This document shows positions 1 to 6,620 of a stretch of DNA of 8,175 bases, piece after piece. Both the position numbers and the translations under genes were made by a program. Under the pieces are notes generated by a model. The model searched no databases. It had not been told where the DNA came from and worked only from the letters and a program-made list of their open reading frames with translations. The DNA lies in NCBI GenBank assembly GCA_027296665.1, contig JAPUIV010000058.1, forward strand, positions 1-8,175, written 5' to 3'. The first letter of the stretch is position 1, and the number at the start of each line of letters is the position of its first letter. Origin of the DNA: Acidobacteriota bacterium (GTDB taxonomy: Bacteria; Acidobacteriota; Polarisedimenticolia; JAPUIV01).

Positions 1-617
1 TCCCCCATCGATCCCGAGACATCCATCATATAAAGAATGAGAGCGTTGCTTTCCGGCTCCGGAACCCGTTTCCAGGTTCGGTACCGGCGATCCTCACGGA
101 TCGGAACCACGATCGGCGAGCCCGAGGAGTAGGAACCGGCGGCGATCTGTCGTTTGATGGCCTGCTTGAACGTGCGCTTGAAATGCCGCAGGCTCTCCGG
201 TCCGGTCGACGAGATTCCCGTGTATTTGTCGCGCTTGGTTATGATTTCCTTACGGCCCTTCCTCTGGATACGGGGAAGTTCCAGTTCCTCCCCCAGTATC
301 TTGGCCAGTTCCTCCAAGGATACCTCTACTTCCAGGATATGTTGGCCGGGTTGGTTCCCGGCCTGGCCCGGTCCATCCTGCGGCTCCGCCCCCAGGACCT
401 TTCCGACCTCTCCCTCTCCTTGCCCTACCCCGCCGACCTGTTGGGGGGAGAATACAAACCTGGGAATTTCCACCTGGGGAATGGGAATGCTCACGAATTT
501 ATTGCCCTTTTTCCCGATGAGCTCTCCCTTGGACATGTACTTCCTGAGATCCCGGCGGATCCGCCCGCGGATGATTTCCTTGAAGCGACTGTGATCCTGT
601 TCAATCCTGAGGACCAT
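1..617 (-). CDS. DUF444 (YeaH/YhbH) family protein, N-terminal part, cut by the window edge
   Basis: The first 205 residues are visible; the gene continues past position 1. It starts at ATG 617-615, with an AGGAG ribosome-binding site (629-625) 7 nt upstream. The N-terminus (MVLRIEQDHSRFKEIIRGRI) and the conserved stretch RDKYTGISSTGPESLRHFKR (129-148) are typical of the DUF444 family. A Gly/Gln/Pro-rich, probably disordered linker occupies about residues 58-92. The last visible residues, Y-M-M-D-V-S-G-S-M-G, contain a DxSxS motif (D199, S201, S203), the start of a VWA/MIDAS-like metal-binding fold. Known family members (E. coli YeaH, B. subtilis YhbH) are about 390-430 residues and are encoded next to the PrkA kinase, as here. 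Their biochemical role is poorly defined; links to nitrogen starvation and sporulation are known. It lies 66 bp after prkA on the same strand, so it is probably co-transcribed. A spoVR/ycgB-type gene often follows in other genomes, but that position is outside the window. Confidence 0.93.
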   Translation of the reverse strand, partial: MVLRIEQDHSRFKEIIRGRIRRDLRKYMSKGELIGKKGNKFVSIPIPQVEIPRFVFSPQQVGGVGQGEGEVGKVLGAEPQDGPGQAGNQPGQHILEVEVSLEELAKILGEELELPRIQRKGRKEIITKRDKYTGISSTGPESLRHFKRTFKQAIKRQIAAGSYSSGSPIVVPIREDRRYRTWKRVPEPESNALILYMMDVSGSMG

Positions 618-683
618 CGCGAAACTCCTGATGTCGATTGCGGTGGAATGAAGAAGACTATGGAGGACCGGGTCCGGGAAGAG

Positions 684-2771
684 TTACGACTTTGAATCGC
701 CCCGGGCGAAGATACTCGCGACGTAGTTCAGGACATCCGTGGCGCAAACGTCACAGTATTCGTAATCCTTGATAAGCCGCGCTTTGACAACGTCAATCTT
801 CTCCTGTGTATCCTTATCCACTACACTCGAAACGAGACTGGTCAGTTTGATGGAATCCTTCTGATCTTCAAAAAGTTTCAATTCCAACGCCTTGTGCAGC
901 CTCTCATTGGTCTGGTAGTTGAATTTTCTTCCTTCCACCGCCAGGGCGCCGATATAGTTCATGATTTCCCGCCGGAAATCATCCTTCCGGTTCTCGGGAA
1001 TGTCGATCTTTTCCTCGATCGACCGCATCAAACGTTCGTCCGGATCCTCGTCCTGGCCGGTAAATTTGTTTCGGACCCTTTCCTTCTGAGTGTAAGCCTT
1101 GATGTTGTCAATATAGTTGGAACAGAGACGGGAAATGGCTTCCTCGTCGGCTGATATGGCCCGCTGGACCTCGTTTTTGGTGATATCGTCGTATTCCTGT
1201 TTGACAACCGCGAGTAGCTCCTTGAACCGCTTTTTTTTATCCTCGGCGGTGATCAGATTATGGTGCTTGAGGCCGCTCTCCAGTTCATTCAGGACCATGA
1301 AAGGATTGATACAGCCTTCCCCCTTGTCGCTCACCAGGGCATTGGAAATCTTGTCCTGGATGTACCGCGGGGAAATCCCGTCCATTCCTTCCCGCTCCGA
1401 TTCTTTTCGCAGTTCCTTGATGTTGTCCTCGGTGAAACCGGGGAGAGTTTTGCCGTTGTATAGTTTCAGCTTCTGAAGGAGCGTGAGATCCGCCCGCTTG
1501 GGTTCTTCAAGCCGGGTGAGCACCGCCCACATCGCAGCCATCTCGAGAGTGTGCGGAGCAATGTGCTTTCCCCGAATTCGCCGGGAGTTGTAGTCCTTGT
1601 CGTAGATGTGGTACTCCTCTTGAAGTTTCGTGATGTAAGGAATATCGACCTTCACCGTTCTATCCCGGAGGGCCTCCATGAATTCGTTGTTCTGGAGTTT
1701 GCGGTATTCCGGCTCGTTGGTGTGGCCGATGATGACCAGGTCAATATCTGTCTGGGGGAATTTCTTCGGTTTGATCTTGTGCTCCTGGGATGCTCCCAGG
1801 AGGTCATAGAGAAAAGCGACATCGAGCTTCAGGACCTCGATGAACTCAATCAGGCCCCGGTTGGAGATGTTGAACTCCCCGTCGAAGTTGAAGGCCCGGG
1901 GGTCGGACTCGGAACCGTATTCGGCGATCTTCCTGTAGTTGATATCTCCAGTGAGTTCGGTGGAATCCTGGTTCTTTTCGTCCTTGGGTTGAAAGGTGCC
2001 AATGCCAATGCGATCCTTCTCGGAAAGGGAGAGGCGCCGGACCCGCACATTCTTGACGATCTGAGTCCAATCCCCCTCGAACTTCAAATTCATTTCCCTG
2101 AAATACTGCCGGCATGCGGGGCAGAGTTCTCCTTCGATATCGAGAACCTGACGGTCGGTATGTTCCCGGTTCAGGATCTCGAGGATCCGGGGACGCCAAT
2201 CCAGGGGAACGAGATGCAGGGGATCCTCATGCATCGGGCAAGGGAATTCCTCGAAGGTTCCCTCCGGAACCCTGCGGCCGGAATCTTTCTCCAGAACCCA
2301 GCTGAAGGTATACAGGGCCCCTTCCGGCGTGCGGGAATATCTTTCCAACCCGCGTTTGAGAAGGCGGGCGATGGTGCTCTTGGCGCTTCCCACCGGTCCA
2401 TGGAGAAGTATGACCCTCTTTTCGGTTCCGTATTTGTGGGCCGCGGACTTGAAGATGTTGACAATTTTCATCAACGGGATGTCGAGGCCGAAAAGGGCAT
2501 CTTTCCCGTTGCAGTCCGGATCTTCGAAAAACCGGTAATGGGTGATTTTCTTCTTGTTGTCGTAATATTCGGTTGTTCCCTTGGAGAGGATCATGTCGAA
2601 AAGTCTCTGGAAGGCGGACCTCGCGACTTTAGGGTCTCGTTTCACGATGGCAAGGTAATCCCAGAAGGATCCCTCCCAATGCTGTTCCCGGAAGCCCTTG
2701 AGGTCCATGAGTTCCTCCCGGACCACCGAGAGAATTTCCTCCCCTAAAGCACCTTTCGGAGTTTCCGGCAT
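684..2771 (-). CDS. prkA: PrkA/YeaG family serine protein kinase (AAA+ domain plus C-terminal kinase domain)
   Basis: A 695-residue cytoplasmic protein, slightly longer than E. coli YeaG (about 644) and B. subtilis PrkA (about 631). The N-terminal two thirds form the PrkA AAA domain: Walker A GPVGSAKST at 125-133 (K131), the conserved C-P-M-H-E-D-P-L-H-L segment at 178-187, CPAC at 217-220, and hydrophobic LVIIGHTNE at 345-353 followed by R369/R371 in the position of AAA arginines. The C-terminal third is the PrkA domain (conserved EGMDGISPR 461-469) and ends with YCDVCATDVLNYV (672-684). Family members are described as serine protein kinases acting in stress, starvation or sporulation; the substrates here are unknown. 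The frame stays open to a TTG at 2879, but that TTG lies inside the -35 box of the promoter. ATG 2771 has a GGAGAAGGA ribosome-binding site and fits the family N-terminus better, so I chose it. The DUF444 gene follows 66 bp downstream. Confidence 0.95.
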   Translation of the reverse strand: MPETPKGALGEEILSVVREELMDLKGFREQHWEGSFWDYLAIVKRDPKVARSAFQRLFDMILSKGTTEYYDNKKKITHYRFFEDPDCNGKDALFGLDIPLMKIVNIFKSAAHKYGTEKRVILLHGPVGSAKSTIARLLKRGLERYSRTPEGALYTFSWVLEKDSGRRVPEGTFEEFPCPMHEDPLHLVPLDWRPRILEILNREHTDRQVLDIEGELCPACRQYFREMNLKFEGDWTQIVKNVRVRRLSLSEKDRIGIGTFQPKDEKNQDSTELTGDINYRKIAEYGSESDPRAFNFDGEFNISNRGLIEFIEVLKLDVAFLYDLLGASQEHKIKPKKFPQTDIDLVIIGHTNEPEYRKLQNNEFMEALRDRTVKVDIPYITKLQEEYHIYDKDYNSRRIRGKHIAPHTLEMAAMWAVLTRLEEPKRADLTLLQKLKLYNGKTLPGFTEDNIKELRKESEREGMDGISPRYIQDKISNALVSDKGEGCINPFMVLNELESGLKHHNLITAEDKKKRFKELLAVVKQEYDDITKNEVQRAISADEEAISRLCSNYIDNIKAYTQKERVRNKFTGQDEDPDERLMRSIEEKIDIPENRKDDFRREIMNYIGALAVEGRKFNYQTNERLHKALELKLFEDQKDSIKLTSLVSSVVDKDTQEKIDVVKARLIKDYEYCDVCATDVLNYVASIFARGDSKS

Positions 2772-2775
2772 CTTT

Positions 2776-2784
2776 TCCTTCTCC
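2776..2784 (-). promoter_or_regulatory. Ribosome-binding site that fixes the prkA start
   Basis: Read on the minus strand, GGAGAAGGA ends 4 nt before ATG 2771. The GGAG portion is 9 nt from the start codon. No comparable site precedes the TTG at 2879, and an in-frame GTG inside the leader (the V of FVTKG) is less well placed. Confidence 0.75.
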
Positions 2785-2850
2785 AGTGAAATGGTTCCCT
2801 TGGTCACGAAATATTCACCATTTTTCCTTCCATCACGACAGTCATTTTTT

Positions 2851-2879
2851 AATATATCCCTGCCCCGACCCTTTGTCAA
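2851..2879 (-). promoter_or_regulatory. Sigma70-type promoter of prkA
   Basis: On the minus strand, TTGACA (2879-2874) and TATATT (2856-2851) are separated by exactly 17 nt. That is 6/6 and 5/6 matches to the housekeeping consensus. Transcription would begin near 2844, leaving a leader of roughly 73 nt before ATG 2771. The -10 box is followed by an AT-rich stretch favourable for opening. The start position is inferred from the boxes. Confidence 0.82.
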
Positions 2880-2929
2880 AACAGGCTCATAGGGGAAAAC
2901 AAACCGATTCCATCCCTCATTCCGGAGCC

Positions 2930-2947
2930 TGCTGTGATTTCACAGCA
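2930..2947. promoter_or_regulatory. Perfect palindrome, candidate operator upstream of prkA
   Basis: TGCTGTGA (2930-2937), a TT spacer, then TCACAGCA (2940-2947): two perfectly complementary 8-bp arms. It sits between the 3' end of the anti-sigma gene and the prkA promoter, about 50 bp upstream of the -35 box and about 94 bp upstream of the inferred transcription start. The arms resemble CRP/FNR-type half-sites (TGTGA/TCACA), but the spacing is 2 bp instead of 6. No T-tract follows on the minus strand, so it does not look like an intrinsic terminator for the sigma/anti-sigma pair. The binding protein is unknown. Confidence 0.5.
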
Positions 2948-2985
2948 ACGGAGAATCCGGGCCTATTCGGGGGGGAGAGAAGGCG

Positions 2986-3663
2986 TCAAACTCCGCGTCG
3001 TCCGGGTGTTTCCGGGCAGGCGACAACATCCCGCCAGAACAGAGGTGTCATCAAGGCGAGCAGGGCAATGCAGGGAAGGAGCAAGCCGAAGAAGATGCCC
3101 AGGAGAGGGGTTTCCATAACCGGTCCGGGGATGGGAAAAGGCATCTCCGGCGGGTTGAAAAGGAGCCAGCCGAGGCTCTCGGCGGCGACCCGGGCCAGAA
3201 TGGTCAGTGTTTCCAACGCCTTTTCAAACAAAACCCTGGGGAGAGGGTACACCCAATTCTGCGGGATCGAACTCTGGGTGAGCCATGCGGCGCCTCGGCC
3301 CAGTCCGAGGAAAAGAGTTCCCGCCCCCAGAAGAATCGAGACTAGGCGCAGATGATGATGCCGTCTTCTGGATGGAGCCGGCCGGGAATCGAGGGGCAAT
3401 CGCTCCCGGATCCGGGCCAGAAGATGTTCGGCAGTGGCCGGATTGGATTCGATGCCCGATTCGACGGTCATTGCAGGCAAGTCGGTCAATTCAGTCAATG
3501 CGGTCAAGAGTCTATCCATCTCCAGAACCTGGGAACTGCAGGGGTGGCAGTTCCGCAGGTGGCGGTGAAGTTCGAGGGCGCTTCGCGGTGATTCCTCGCC
3601 GTCCGCCAGGGCGGAGGCGGTGAGGAGGGCCTTGCGGCAACTCAACACTGGTGTACTCTCCAT
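2986..3663 (-). CDS. Membrane-bound zinc-finger (ZAS-type) anti-sigma factor
   Basis: A 225-residue protein encoded immediately after an ECF sigma factor. The sigma stop TGA and this ATG abut (TGAATG), and no clear ribosome-binding site precedes it, which points to translational coupling. The N-terminal domain contains H35-x3-C39-x2-C42, with C9 upstream, the zinc-binding signature of ZAS/zf-HC2 anti-sigma domains that hold the cognate sigma factor in the cytoplasm. A basic stretch (RRRHHH, 99-104) precedes a first membrane segment (about 106-122). A second hydrophobic segment lies at about 187-209, so residues 123-186 are predicted to face the periplasm and the short tail the cytoplasm. The loop contains a partly hydrophobic helix-like stretch (about 143-169) and matches no sensor domain I recognise. 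Family placement is firm from the motif and the neighbour; the signal sensed is unknown. Confidence 0.85.
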   Translation of the reverse strand: MESTPVLSCRKALLTASALADGEESPRSALELHRHLRNCHPCSSQVLEMDRLLTALTELTDLPAMTVESGIESNPATAEHLLARIRERLPLDSRPAPSRRRHHHLRLVSILLGAGTLFLGLGRGAAWLTQSSIPQNWVYPLPRVLFEKALETLTILARVAAESLGWLLFNPPEMPFPIPGPVMETPLLGIFFGLLLPCIALLALMTPLFWRDVVACPETPGRRGV

Positions 3664-4308
3664 TCAGAAGATGGCGCGGCGGAGGCATTCCCGCGCCCGG
3701 AAAAGCCTGTTCTTGACCGTACCTATCGGGAGATTTCGGATCCTGGCGATCTCGTCGTAGCGCATGTGGTTGAAATGGCGCAAGACGATCAGGTCGCGAT
3801 AGGATGGAGGCAGATCCTCGATCGCCTGGTGAATTCGTAGGTTCACTTCCTTGCCCCGGATTTCCTCATACGGGGAGGGCTCCAGACTTCGCAAGGTGTC
3901 GGCGGGCGTTCCTGAGGGCCTCCCGGGGTCCCGGTCCCCGAGCGGCTGGTGCCAGGGTCGTCTCTTCCGCAAATAATCAATGGTTCGATTGGAGGCGATA
4001 TGGTAAATCCAGGTGGTGAAACGATACTGGGGATTGAACCTATGGAGTGCCAGGTAGGCCTTGATGAAGATCTCCTGGGTGAGTTCCAGGGCCCGGTCGT
4101 AGTTTCCCGTCATCCGGAAAACATAGTTGAGGATTCCCTTGTGATGCCGGTGAAACAGCAGATCAAAGGCTTCCCGGGAATTATTGGAGACGCAACGACG
4201 AACCAGGATCTCATCGGCGATGCCGTTCCGTTCCCTGGGTGAAACAGAAAGGGAATTTTTTCTCCGCCGCGATGCGGTTTTTTCTTTCAATGTTCTGGCC
4301 GTGTTCAT
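3664..4308 (-). CDS. ECF (group 4) RNA polymerase sigma factor, RpoE-like
   Basis: A 214-residue sigma-70-family protein with only regions 2 and 4. Region 2 spans about 45-116: the core-binding part contains AFDLLFHRHHKGILNYVFRM, then LELTQEIFIKAYLAL, and the -10-recognition part contains FTTWIYHIASNRTIDYLRKR. A Pro/Gly/Arg-rich linker (about 117-147) follows. Region 4 (about 158-212) has DLPPSYRDLIVLRHFNHMRY and the helix-turn-helix YDEIARIRNLPIGTVKNRLFRAR that reads the -35 element. The chosen start, ATG 4308, has only a weak GGAA upstream and leaves a basic N-terminal extension of about 30 residues. The frame is open further to TTG 4407, but that would overlap the divergent gene and run through the likely promoter area. 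The anti-sigma gene follows with no gap. It probably directs an envelope-stress-type regulon; the regulon cannot be read from this window. Confidence 0.92.
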   Translation of the reverse strand: MNTARTLKEKTASRRRKNSLSVSPRERNGIADEILVRRCVSNNSREAFDLLFHRHHKGILNYVFRMTGNYDRALELTQEIFIKAYLALHRFNPQYRFTTWIYHIASNRTIDYLRKRRPWHQPLGDRDPGRPSGTPADTLRSLEPSPYEEIRGKEVNLRIHQAIEDLPPSYRDLIVLRHFNHMRYDEIARIRNLPIGTVKNRLFRARECLRRAIF

Positions 4309-4387
4309 TGGTGTTTCCGGGTAAAATGCTACATTATTAGGGGATGCTGAGACAAGCTCTTCCCCCCCGAACGGGGCCTCGTCCACC
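4309..4387. promoter_or_regulatory. Divergent promoter region between the sigma factor and the GGDEF-like gene
   Basis: A 79-bp gap between divergent start codons, with an AT-rich patch at about 4321-4341 (TAAAAT, TACATT, ATTATT) inside otherwise GC-rich DNA. Control elements for both directions must lie here or inside the genes. Candidate boxes (for example TTGGTG at 4308-4313 with TACATT at 4330-4335, 16 nt apart, on the plus strand) match the consensus only weakly. I see no clear ECF-type -35 motif, so I assign no individual promoter. Confidence 0.4.
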
Positions 4388-5944
4388 GTGAAGCCGCCAT
4401 TTTTCAAGATTCCTTCCGATCTTTTTCCCCTCGAAGGTTACTTCGGGGGGCCGAGGGCCGACCTGTGGGGTCGTTTGCTCCGGCATTGGCGTGACCTGTG
4501 TGGACGCCTCGACCGCGACCCCGGCCTGCGGGTCGCCTTCCTGGATCTGCCTGCCGGCCGGAGGCTGGCGGGGGAGCTTCGCAACACAAAATTCAGGGAG
4601 AGATCTTTCTTCGATCGTTGGAGGGAGACGATCCCGATTGACGAGGCGACCGGTTTGTACAGGGAATGGTATCTCAGACGGAGGCTCTCCCAGGAGATTG
4701 ATAGAGGCGACCGGTTCCAGGAGGAGACTGCCATTCTGGTTCTGGAGCCGGAAAGAGGCGATGGGCCCGTTACCCGGGAGGAAGTCGAGTCCCTTCTGGG
4801 CGGGATTGGCGAATGGGTACCCTCCATCCTTCGCAAGTCCGATCTGGCCTCGAGGCTGGGTCGGTCGGGAATGGCCCTTCTCCTCCCGGGCACGGGCCGG
4901 AAAGGGGCAAATCTATTGCTGGATCGGTTGAGACTTATTCCCTCCAGACCGGAAATCAGGCCTCGATCCGGCGCGGGGATCTGGAATCAACTCTTTCGGG
5001 TCGCGGTGGCCGTCAACGGGAGGGATGGTGCCACCGCCGGTAACCTTCTCCGGAAGGCGACACGGGACCTCGAGTCGGGATCCGGCCCGGAGGGGAGATC
5101 TGCCCGGATCCGTCTCCACGGCCGTCTTCACGCGAACCGGTTTCGCAAGGTAGGAACTTCATCGATGTTCCCCCCGGCATTAACCCCGTTTCCGGGGGCC
5201 GGGATGGTTCCGGGCGGCCGGCAAGGCTTCCTGGACCGTTCCATCGCGCCATCCTATTCCCGGCTCCTTTCGAAACTTGTTGGAATTCATTTCGACGAGG
5301 CGGAAGCTCGGCGGCACTGGGCAGGCCTGGACCGGCATCGGCGTTCCCTTGAGGTACAACTCGATAGACCGGTCGGTTTTCAGGTTGCGGTTCTCGACTA
5401 TTTTTTGAATCTGCACAGTTATTTGGGAAGGCCGGTTCTGGTTACCGAAGAAGCTTTCAGCAGGTTGGTGGATCAATCGATCGAGGACCCATTGACCGGA
5501 TTGGCCTCTGCGTCCCACATGGTGTCTTCCATACGAGCGGAAGTAAGAAGATCCCGCCGGCGGGGAGGTTCCTTTTCTCTGCTCTGCCTCGATCTCGAAC
5601 GGAAAGGGGACCCGATCGACCGTGAAGTGGCCGGCCTCATCCAAGGCTCCATTCGAGGGTTCGACATCGCCGGCCGGCTCGACGGTGGCCGGTTCCTACT
5701 GCTTCTTCCCGGGACGGCCGGTTTGGGCCCACTCCGGGTGGCGGAACGAATCCGGGCCGGGGTGGAGGGCCGGCTGGTTATCAGGGTCGGAATTGCTGAA
5801 TATCCCCGGGACGGCATCCGGCCGGAGACACTACTCGAACAGGCCCGCCGGGGAGTTAATCGGTCCCGGTCAGCGGGGAGGAATCGGCTGGCAGGCTCTC
5901 CGATCCCATCGGGGAAGGAACGATATGGTCACCCTGGGCGTTGA
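4388..5944 (+). CDS. Internally duplicated protein with two degenerate GGDEF domains (predicted inactive diguanylate cyclase)
   Basis: 518 residues, no signal peptide or membrane segment. It has two GGDEF-like domains. The first (about 84-231) begins with DEATGLYREWYL; the signature position, aligned through R156 and the LLLPGT end (164-169), reads G-R-S-G-M. The second (about 366-502) begins with DPLTGL (367-372); its signature reads D-G-G-R-F (432-436) before LLLLPGT, and it ends with GIAEYPRDG (468-476) and AGRNRL (496-501). Both lack the acidic pair needed for metal and GTP chemistry, so c-di-GMP synthesis is unlikely. Each domain is preceded by a related helical segment (about 33-53 and 317-337) sharing H, R, L, LDR, G, VA and LD. 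The region 235-300 is a linker without a recognised domain. GTG 4388 is the first usable start and lacks a clear ribosome-binding site, so the start is uncertain. The 3' end overlaps tsaB by 20 nt. A binding or scaffold role is inferred. Confidence 0.82.
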   Translation: MKPPFFKIPSDLFPLEGYFGGPRADLWGRLLRHWRDLCGRLDRDPGLRVAFLDLPAGRRLAGELRNTKFRERSFFDRWRETIPIDEATGLYREWYLRRRLSQEIDRGDRFQEETAILVLEPERGDGPVTREEVESLLGGIGEWVPSILRKSDLASRLGRSGMALLLPGTGRKGANLLLDRLRLIPSRPEIRPRSGAGIWNQLFRVAVAVNGRDGATAGNLLRKATRDLESGSGPEGRSARIRLHGRLHANRFRKVGTSSMFPPALTPFPGAGMVPGGRQGFLDRSIAPSYSRLLSKLVGIHFDEAEARRHWAGLDRHRRSLEVQLDRPVGFQVAVLDYFLNLHSYLGRPVLVTEEAFSRLVDQSIEDPLTGLASASHMVSSIRAEVRRSRRRGGSFSLLCLDLERKGDPIDREVAGLIQGSIRGFDIAGRLDGGRFLLLLPGTAGLGPLRVAERIRAGVEGRLVIRVGIAEYPRDGIRPETLLEQARRGVNRSRSAGRNRLAGSPIPSGKERYGHPGR

Positions 5945-6620
5945 TACCTCCACAATGGCCGAAGGGATCGGTTTGGCGGGAAAGGGGATTCTTCTCGACG
6001 AAAGGAACAACCATATCCGTAGGACCCACTCGGAACGGCTTCTTTCGGGAATCCAGGGTTTGTTGGAGCAGGCAGGAATCGATCTTACCGCCATCGATGG
6101 TTTTGCCGTGACCTGCGGGCCCGGATCCTTCACCGGTTTGCGAATAGGTATGGCAACGGTGCAGGGGTTGGCTCTTGCCTGCGGGCGCCCCGTGGTGGGG
6201 TTTTCCACCCTGGAGGCGATGGCCTACTGGTGCACCCGGTCATGGAGGGGGTGGGTCTGTCCCATGATCGATGCCGGTCGCGGAGAAGTCTATGCCGGCT
6301 TGTTTCGCCTGGAGGAAGGGAAGGTGCGCCGGGTTCGGGAGGATACCGTAGTCTGCCCGGGAGCCTGGGCGGATCGGCTCCCCGCGAACGAGAAGTTCCT
6401 TTTCGTGGGAGATGGGGCAGGCCGCTACCAGGGTCTCCTGGTGGAACGGCGGGGAATGGGACACCGGGTTCTGCCTTTCCACCCGTTCCTCGGAGGGACT
6501 GCGGCCCTTCTTGGGTTCCAGAAATTCTCTGAAGACTCCACCGCCGGTAAGGTCGCCCTGCGGCCAAACTACATTCGCCGGCCTGATCTGGGAAGAGGTT
6601 CTCCGGTTGGCAATAATTGA
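5925..6620 (+). CDS. tsaB: tRNA threonylcarbamoyladenosine (t6A) biosynthesis protein TsaB
   Basis: 231 residues, normal for TsaB/YeaZ. TsaB dimerises with TsaD and, with TsaE, supports transfer of the threonylcarbamoyl group to A37 of ANN-decoding tRNAs in the cytoplasm. Visible family features of the ASKHA fold are LGVDTST (4-10), HSERLL (35-40), AVTCGPGSFTGLRIGMATVQGL starting at 61, the IDAGRGEVYAGLF segment (115-127), and the C-terminal PNYIRRPD (214-221). The start is ATG 5925, with AAGGA (5915-5919) 5 nt upstream. The frame is open upstream, but that part is antiparallel in phase to the end of the preceding gene and does not resemble TsaB. The gene overlaps the GGDEF-like gene by 20 nt and rimI by 14 nt, implying one transcript and coupled translation. 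tsaB-rimI adjacency is common in bacteria. tsaD and tsaE are not in the window. Confidence 0.95.
   Translation: MVTLGVDTSTMAEGIGLAGKGILLDERNNHIRRTHSERLLSGIQGLLEQAGIDLTAIDGFAVTCGPGSFTGLRIGMATVQGLALACGRPVVGFSTLEAMAYWCTRSWRGWVCPMIDAGRGEVYAGLFRLEEGKVRRVREDTVVCPGAWADRLPANEKFLFVGDGAGRYQGLLVERRGMGHRVLPFHPFLGGTAALLGFQKFSEDSTAGKVALRPNYIRRPDLGRGSPVGNN
6591..6609 (+). promoter_or_regulatory. Ribosome-binding site and TTG start of rimI
   Basis: GGAAGAGG (6591-6598) lies 8 nt before TTG 6607-6609. The in-frame ATG at 6640 lacks a good site and would start inside the conserved first strand of the GNAT fold (F-V-P-M-Q-I-E-D-L). The TTG is therefore the better start. Confidence 0.6.

Noticed and set aside
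665..675. Short palindrome GGACC-G-GGTCC between prkA and the DUF444 gene
   Set aside because: The arms are only 5 bp with a 1-nt centre and no T-tract, and it sits in a short gap of an apparent operon. It is likely chance in GC-rich sequence.
183..695. Open plus-strand frames opposite the DUF444 gene
   Set aside because: The minus strand encodes conserved DUF444 sequence with a good ribosome-binding site; the plus frames have low-complexity composition typical of shadows.
1551..2747. A 398-codon open frame on the plus strand opposite prkA
   Set aside because: It is the antisense shadow of prkA in GC-rich DNA. The minus-strand protein has clear PrkA motifs throughout, and the plus-strand product shows no recognisable domain.
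2930..2947. Reading the 2930-2947 dyad as a canonical CRP site or as a terminator
   Set aside because: The half-sites are 2 bp apart rather than the 6 bp of CRP sites, and neither strand has a following T-run of terminator quality.
4309..4407. Upstream extension of the sigma factor to a TTG start at 4407
   Set aside because: It would overlap the divergent gene and cover the only AT-rich promoter-like patch, and the added residues do not resemble an ECF N-terminus.
5622..5924. In-frame extension upstream of tsaB (101 extra codons)
   Set aside because: The region encodes the second GGDEF-like domain in another frame, and TsaB similarity begins exactly at ATG 5925, which has its own ribosome-binding site.
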